From assembly GCA_003477045.1 (NCBI GenBank), contig DMTS01000132.1, positions 1-10,542 of the forward strand: a stretch of 10,542 bases of DNA, given 5' to 3'. Positions 6,933-10,542 of the stretch are shown piece after piece. Under the pieces are notes generated by a model. That model did no database searches, had not been told where the DNA came from, and saw only the letters and a program-made list of their open reading frames with translations. Each line of letters begins with the position of its first letter. Position 1 is the first letter of the stretch. The stretch is from Candidatus Delongbacteria bacterium. Its GTDB lineage: Bacteria; UBA4055. The position numbers and the translations under genes are program-made.

Positions 6933-6952
6933 AAAGTTTACATTTAAACTTT
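6933..6952. promoter_or_regulatory. Perfect palindrome in the galE-dehydrogenase gap, possible operator
   Basis: AAAGTTTA (6933-6940) and TAAACTTT (6945-6952) are exact inverted arms around CATT. The palindrome covers the -35 element of the promoter below and the -10 of an alternative promoter (TTGACA 6916-6921, 17 bp, TACATT 6939-6944). It may bind a repressor. As RNA it would form an A/U-rich hairpin with no clean U-run, so terminator function is less likely. Confidence 0.45.
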
Positions 6953-6966
6953 GTTTATTCTATAAT
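6937..6966 (+). promoter_or_regulatory. Predicted sigma70-like promoter for the nucleotide-sugar dehydrogenase
   Basis: TTTACA (6937-6942, 5 of 6 consensus bases) and a perfect TATAAT (6961-6966) are separated by 18 bp. A start near 6973 would leave a leader of only about 14 nt, with the ribosome site almost at the RNA end. If the source is a Bacteroidota-type organism its main sigma factor may prefer other elements, which lowers confidence. Confidence 0.5.
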
Positions 6967-6975
6967 TTGAAATAT

Positions 6976-6981
6976 GGAGAG
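6976..6981 (+). promoter_or_regulatory. Ribosome binding site fixing the dehydrogenase start
   Basis: GGAGAG lies 5 nt before the ATG at 6987. It supports this start and so the unusual N-terminal extension of the enzyme. Confidence 0.7.
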
Positions 6982-6986
6982 CGAAT

Positions 6987-8627
6987 ATGGCAGAAAAAGT
7001 ACAGTTTTCGGTAAGTCCGTCAGGTGAAAAGTTCCAGATACCTGCAAAAGAGGATTACGCCAAAGAATTAAAAAGACTTGAGAAACTTGCGGAAAAAGCG
7101 AGAAAAGAAGACAAAGAGATCGTCGTCGTTATGGGGGTAGGATTTGTCGGAGCCGTCATGGCCGCAATAGTTGCCGACACAAAAAATGCTAAAGGTAAAT
7201 ACACCAAATTCGTGATCGGATGCCAGAGGCCGAGCCCGAGAAGCTATTGGAAGATACCGATGCTTAACAGAGGAGAATCACCGGTTAAAGCCGAAGATCC
7301 CGAAGTTGACGAACTCATCACAAGATGCGTCAACAAAGAAAAAACTCTAGTTGCAACATTTAACAGCGACTGTCTCAGCCTTGCTGACTGTGTGGTTGTT
7401 GATGTACAGTGCGACTTTTCAAAACATGATCTCGGAAATATGAAGACAGGCGAAGCTGATATGGCCGCGCTAGAAGCGACTATGAAAACCATAGGCGAGA
7501 ATATACAGCCTGAATGCCTGGTTCTCATTGAAACCACGGTTGCGCCCGGAACAACGGAGTTTGTCGCGTGGCCGATCTTAAAAAAGGAATTCACAAAAAG
7601 GGGCCTGAAAGAAACTCCTCTCCTCGCACACAGTTTTGAAAGGGTTATGCCGGGTAAAGAATATATCGCCAGTATAAGAGATTTCTGGAGAGTATGTTCA
7701 GGATGCAATAAAGCCGCAAGAATAAGAGTAGAGAAATTCCTCCACGAAGTATTAAACACCAAAAAATTCCCGCTGACTGTCATGGACAGACCGATAGAAT
7801 CTGAAACGACCAAGATAGTTGAAAATTCATACAGAGCTACGATACTTGCCTATCTGAACGAGTGGAGCATATTTGCAGAAAAGAATGGCGTGGATATAAT
7901 CAAAGTTATCAAGGCGATCAAAATGCGCCCGACGCACAATAACATGATCTTCCCGGGGCCGGGCATTGGCGGATACTGCCTGCCTAAAGACGGCGGACTC
8001 GGTTACTGGTCTTATAAACATATTCTCGGATTTGATGACGGAGACACGGTCTTCAAGATCACTCCGACAGCAATTGACATTAACGACACGAGAGCGCTCC
8101 ATGTGGCAGAATTAACAAGAGACGCACTCAAGGCTATGAACAGAACGATCGCAAGTTCAAAAATTTTACTGTGCGGAGCAAGCTACCGTCAGGATGTGGG
8201 AGACACCAGATACTCAGGTTCCGAGCTTGTAATAAGAAAACTGACCGAAATGGGCGCGGAATTGAAAGTTCACGACCCGTACGTTGACCACTGGTATGAA
8301 TTTGAATCGCAGGATACTTACCCGGCTCCAGGACATTCATGGGCGAGGTTTTTCAGAAACCAGGGTGATCTCACTAAATTAAAAGTTGGAAAAGACCTGA
8401 AAAAAGAAATGAAAGGAATCGAAGCTCTCATTCTGGCCGTTCCGCACAGCGAATATATGAACCTTAACCCGAAACAGATGGTCAAATACGCAGGGGGACC
8501 CATAGCAGTTATTGACTGTTTCGGTATTTTATCCGACGATAAAATAAAAGAATACCTGAAACTCGGCTGCGAAGTAAAAGCACTGGGACGGGGACATATT
8601 CAGCGATTGAAAGAAGAGTTGAAATAA
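6987..8627 (+). CDS. Nucleotide-sugar 6-dehydrogenase (UDP-Glc/GDP-Man dehydrogenase family), long form
   Basis: The family oxidises the C6 alcohol of a UDP- or GDP-sugar to a carboxylate in two NAD-dependent steps, making activated uronic acids for surface polysaccharide. The 546 residues exceed the usual 400-450. About 45 charged residues, probably helical, precede the dinucleotide motif GVGFVG (50-55). Family landmarks are LNRGESPV (93-100), ETTVAPGTTE, ERVMPG, TTKIVENSYRATILAYLNE in the central helix, and the nucleophile Cys331 with Lys334 in GIGGYCLPKD. The C-terminal sugar-binding domain shows CGASYRQDVGDTRYSG and VHDPYVD. After beta-2 the usual acidic residue of 'GxD' is replaced by Gln80-Arg81 (VIGCQR). 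An extra stretch lies around 435-470. The start is backed by GGAGAG. Substrate class (UDP-Glc, UDP-GlcNAc/ManNAc or GDP-Man) is not decided; galE upstream hints at a UDP-sugar. Confidence 0.92.
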   Translation: MAEKVQFSVSPSGEKFQIPAKEDYAKELKRLEKLAEKARKEDKEIVVVMGVGFVGAVMAAIVADTKNAKGKYTKFVIGCQRPSPRSYWKIPMLNRGESPVKAEDPEVDELITRCVNKEKTLVATFNSDCLSLADCVVVDVQCDFSKHDLGNMKTGEADMAALEATMKTIGENIQPECLVLIETTVAPGTTEFVAWPILKKEFTKRGLKETPLLAHSFERVMPGKEYIASIRDFWRVCSGCNKAARIRVEKFLHEVLNTKKFPLTVMDRPIESETTKIVENSYRATILAYLNEWSIFAEKNGVDIIKVIKAIKMRPTHNNMIFPGPGIGGYCLPKDGGLGYWSYKHILGFDDGDTVFKITPTAIDINDTRALHVAELTRDALKAMNRTIASSKILLCGASYRQDVGDTRYSGSELVIRKLTEMGAELKVHDPYVDHWYEFESQDTYPAPGHSWARFFRNQGDLTKLKVGKDLKKEMKGIEALILAVPHSEYMNLNPKQMVKYAGGPIAVIDCFGILSDDKIKEYLKLGCEVKALGRGHIQRLKEELK

Positions 8628-8642
8628 ATACCTGAAACAAAT

Positions 8643-8669
8643 AAAAAAGGGAGAACTTCTCCCTTTTTT
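8643..8669. terminator. Symmetric hairpin, probable bidirectional terminator
   Basis: AAAAAAGGGAGAA (8643-8655) and TTCTCCCTTTTTT (8657-8669) are exact inverted arms. The practical hairpin is GGGAG/CTCCC with an AACTT loop, flanked by six A and six T. It therefore gives a U-tract in either direction. It lies 15 nt after the dehydrogenase stop and 28 nt beyond the stop of the opposing secreted-protein gene, so it can end both transcripts. Confidence 0.9.
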
Positions 8670-8697
8670 AATTATAATAACAAAAAGAATTCTACCT

Positions 8698-10542
8698 CTA
8701 TTTTTGAAGAATCATTTTTTTCATACTGCTGAATTTTACCGTCCCTATCGCAGTTAATCTATAAAAATAAATACCTCCCGATAAATTCTGCGTATTCCAA
8801 TCGATTTTATGATAACCCGCATAATGCATTTTATGATTTATCAGCGTTTCAACTTTCTGTCCCGTCATATTGAACACTTCTATTGATACTTCAGCCTGTT
8901 CAGGCAGCCCATACGCAATTGTTGTAGTCGGATTGAAAGGATTAGGATAATTCTGCTTAAGCATATATCTGTCCGGAAGTAATGAAGACCAATCCTGAAT
9001 TGAAGTAATGACAACCAATTTCAACGGAATTTCCATCAACGGATTAACCGGATCGTTCGAAGCGATATTTATTTTGTAACTGTATTCACCAGCATTCATA
9101 TCCTTGGTATGAACAGTGATATGGACATCCTGCGACGATCCCGCATAAATTGTGCCGGATGTTATATCAGAATCCGGTTCCGAAGAACCCGCAAGCCAGT
9201 CAAATGTCTGATTAGCTAAAAGCTGGTTGTCATAATAAGATATATAAGTATTATAAAATAATTCCTCACCGACGATAACAACTCTGCCTGAACCAGCTCT
9301 TGACACTGCCATCAATGCTTTACCACTGCTTACTGTGCCGTCGGCATACTCCAGTATTTTTTCTGCAGGTGAACTTAAGCTCAGCCACGAACCTGCGGCA
9401 TTTGAATAGACTCTGCCGACTGAATCTGTTATTTCATGGGGATATATTACCGGTGTATGACTTACAAAACTGCCGTTGGCGTTCATCAATATACCCGAAC
9501 TCACTGGGATCAATGAGTTGTAATGTGATAAGTTCTCCGAGTTGTCGCCATCAATTAACAAAGACCCGCCCCCCTCGACCCAGGTATGCATCAAAGTATA
9601 TTCCGAACTTGTCCAAGTGCTGCCGTAAGAATCATCAGTAATAAAAATATCATATGAAGACAGATCTGTCAACGGATGAACCAGCGGGGTAAATATTGCA
9701 CCCCGTAATTCTAAATCAGACCGTAAAGTTGAATAATCTGAAATATCAAGATCATATAGGATTCTTGCACCAGTCAGTTCATCAAGCTTAGCTTTTATTG
9801 GATTTACTTCTTTAGTATCTACAGTTATCGTTTTACCGTCAGATGTATGTGTTCCAGATTTAGGTTTGGTCAATGTGTAGAACTTTGTACTTTCCTCGAA
9901 CGATAGACTCCAGTCAAGATCGCTGCCGCCTGTATTAGAAATAGTCAGTGTTTGAACCGTGGAATCCCCGCTGTTAAGAGCGATATCAAAGAAAGTCGGA
10001 TTAACACCTATAATTGGAGGGTCAATTGCTTCCGCTTTCAATATCACTGTTCTGGCAGGTTGATCCGGATCATTACTGTTTACAGTCATTGTTGAAGTGA
10101 ATGTACCTGCTATTGGCGAATTAAACATTATTGTCCTTTCAACTTCACTTTTCGGCGGTATCGTAAATGAGGTCAAATCTATAGCAAACTCAGTCATACT
10201 GAAATCAACCGAGCTTACATTTATTTGATCGGAACCTGTATTGCTGATTACTAAAGTTCGGCTGGCTGTCACTCCCGAAAAGACCGTTTTAAAATCAAGA
10301 GAATCCTGAATACTGATGTTCGGAACTCCGATTATAGTCAGATCAAAATCTACTTTTACTTCACTTTCGTCCAGATCGTTTGAAAGAACCGATAAAGAAC
10401 TGTTGTAATGACCGCCAAGCAGTTCTCCGGCTTTGACTTTTGCATTTATTGTCACAGCCTGCCCTGTGCTCAAGGTATCTTCCTGTATATCAACATTAAT
10501 CCAGTCCGTTACTCCACCCCATTGAACGGCATTCGATATGAG
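8698..10542 (-). CDS. Large secreted protein with type IX sorting domain, N-terminus outside the window
   Basis: The frame is open through the right edge. The TTG at 10473 is an internal leucine, because the 23 upstream codons (ending NVDIQEDT) continue the same fold. The 614 visible residues contain no cysteine, which fits an exported protein. Counting from the visible N-terminal residue, the order is: end of one beta-sandwich repeat (to about 70), a full ASH/HYDIN-like repeat with ISNTG and SNDPDQP (about 76-173), first half of another (176-218), an inserted alpha/beta glutamine-amidotransferase-like domain (about 219-453), second half of the split repeat (454-511, SNDPVNP), then the type A sorting domain (527-614, NYPNPFNPTTTI...GIYFYRL). 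Such proteins are carried across the outer membrane by the type IX system and anchored or released. No protease or glycosidase motif is visible, so the activity must lie upstream or the protein is structural or adhesive. Confidence 0.9.
   Translation of the reverse strand, partial: LISNAVQWGGVTDWINVDIQEDTLSTGQAVTINAKVKAGELLGGHYNSSLSVLSNDLDESEVKVDFDLTIIGVPNISIQDSLDFKTVFSGVTASRTLVISNTGSDQINVSSVDFSMTEFAIDLTSFTIPPKSEVERTIMFNSPIAGTFTSTMTVNSNDPDQPARTVILKAEAIDPPIIGVNPTFFDIALNSGDSTVQTLTISNTGGSDLDWSLSFEESTKFYTLTKPKSGTHTSDGKTITVDTKEVNPIKAKLDELTGARILYDLDISDYSTLRSDLELRGAIFTPLVHPLTDLSSYDIFITDDSYGSTWTSSEYTLMHTWVEGGGSLLIDGDNSENLSHYNSLIPVSSGILMNANGSFVSHTPVIYPHEITDSVGRVYSNAAGSWLSLSSPAEKILEYADGTVSSGKALMAVSRAGSGRVVIVGEELFYNTYISYYDNQLLANQTFDWLAGSSEPDSDITSGTIYAGSSQDVHITVHTKDMNAGEYSYKINIASNDPVNPLMEIPLKLVVITSIQDWSSLLPDRYMLKQNYPNPFNPTTTIAYGLPEQAEVSIEVFNMTGQKVETLINHKMHYAGYHKIDWNTQNLSGGIYFYRLTAIGTVKFSSMKKMILQK
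8701..8964 (-). other. Type IX secretion C-terminal sorting domain (type A)
   Basis: The last 88 residues carry NYPNPFNPTTTIAYGLP, VFNMTGQKVETL, an AGYHKIDW strand and LSGGIYFYRL, ending in KKMILQK. These are the ordered hallmarks of the sorting domain recognised by the type IX translocon in FCB-group bacteria. It is the main lineage clue in the window. Confidence 0.92.
9184..9888 (-). other. Glutamine-amidotransferase-like domain inserted in a beta-sandwich repeat
   Basis: The segment starts soon before ARILYDLD and includes SYDIFITDDS, the helix-turn TLMHTWVEGGGSLLIDGD and GSGRVVIVGEELF, an alpha/beta pattern seen in ThuA- and class I amidotransferase-like domains of secreted proteins. The usual nucleophile cysteine is absent (GDNSEN at the elbow region), so it is probably a non-catalytic binding or scaffold module. 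Domain limits are estimates. Confidence 0.55.

Noticed and set aside
6933..6952. Palindrome after galE as a rho-independent terminator
   Set aside because: The stem is almost all A/U and is followed by GUUUAUUCUAUAAU with no clean U-run. Overlap with promoter elements makes an operator more plausible.
10471..10473. TTG at 10473 as the start of the secreted protein
   Set aside because: The frame stays open to the right edge and the upstream codons extend the same beta-sandwich repeat. There is no signal peptide after the TTG.
1..10542. A mobile element, defence island, CRISPR array or tRNA-linked integration site
   Set aside because: I saw no transposase, integrase, repeat array, tRNA-like sequence, target-site duplication or abrupt change in base composition. 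The genes present are transport, tRNA modification, sugar-nucleotide and secretion functions.

Overview
The window looks like chromosome from a bacterium of the Fibrobacteres-Chlorobi-Bacteroidetes (FCB) group or a close relative. The strongest clue is a large secreted protein on the minus strand (8698 to the right edge) ending in a type A C-terminal sorting domain with the NYPNPFNPTT motif, the export tag of the type IX secretion system. By eye the GC content is moderate (about 40%), coding is dense and base use is even. I see no insertion sequence, tRNA, rRNA, CRISPR array or phage gene. A Cloacimonadota-, Ignavibacteria- or Delongbacteria-like source is a guess from the style of the sorting domain.

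Left third (1-3518, plus strand): a tightly packed MacAB-type ABC export operon. It holds the C-terminal end of a membrane-fusion (adaptor) protein, one MacB/LolD-class ATPase and two different FtsX/MacB permeases. The genes overlap by 8 nt, abut with a 1-nt gap and overlap by 1 nt. The likely product is one inner-membrane transporter with a permease heterodimer, coupled to a periplasmic adaptor.

Centre (3523-5571, minus strand): a compact three-gene operon, transcribed right to left. Its order is a YkgJ-type CxxCxxCC cysteine-cluster protein, a cytosolic COG1228-type amidohydrolase, and QueF, the last enzyme of preQ1 synthesis for queuosine tRNA modification. It converges on the ABC operon with only 4 nt between stop codons.

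Between 5572 and 5891 there is a mostly non-coding AT-rich spacer. It holds one doubtful basic 79-codon ORF and some small palindromes.

Right-centre (5892-8627, plus strand): galE (UDP-hexose 4-epimerase) and an unusually long 546-residue nucleotide-sugar dehydrogenase, probably supplying activated sugars and uronic acids for surface polysaccharide. The 84-nt gap between them carries a good sigma70-like promoter overlapped by a perfect 8-bp palindrome, so the dehydrogenase may be separately controlled. A symmetric hairpin at 8643-8669 ends this unit and, facing the other way, the secreted-protein gene.

Right edge (8698-10542, minus strand): the secreted protein, cut at its N-terminus by the window. 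It carries ASH/HYDIN-like beta-sandwich repeats, one of which appears to be split by an inserted glutamine-amidotransferase-like fold that lacks a catalytic cysteine. I found no convincing undescribed defence or mobile system. The most notable points are the split-domain secreted protein, the altered coenzyme-binding loop of the dehydrogenase, and the queF-amidohydrolase-YkgJ operon.
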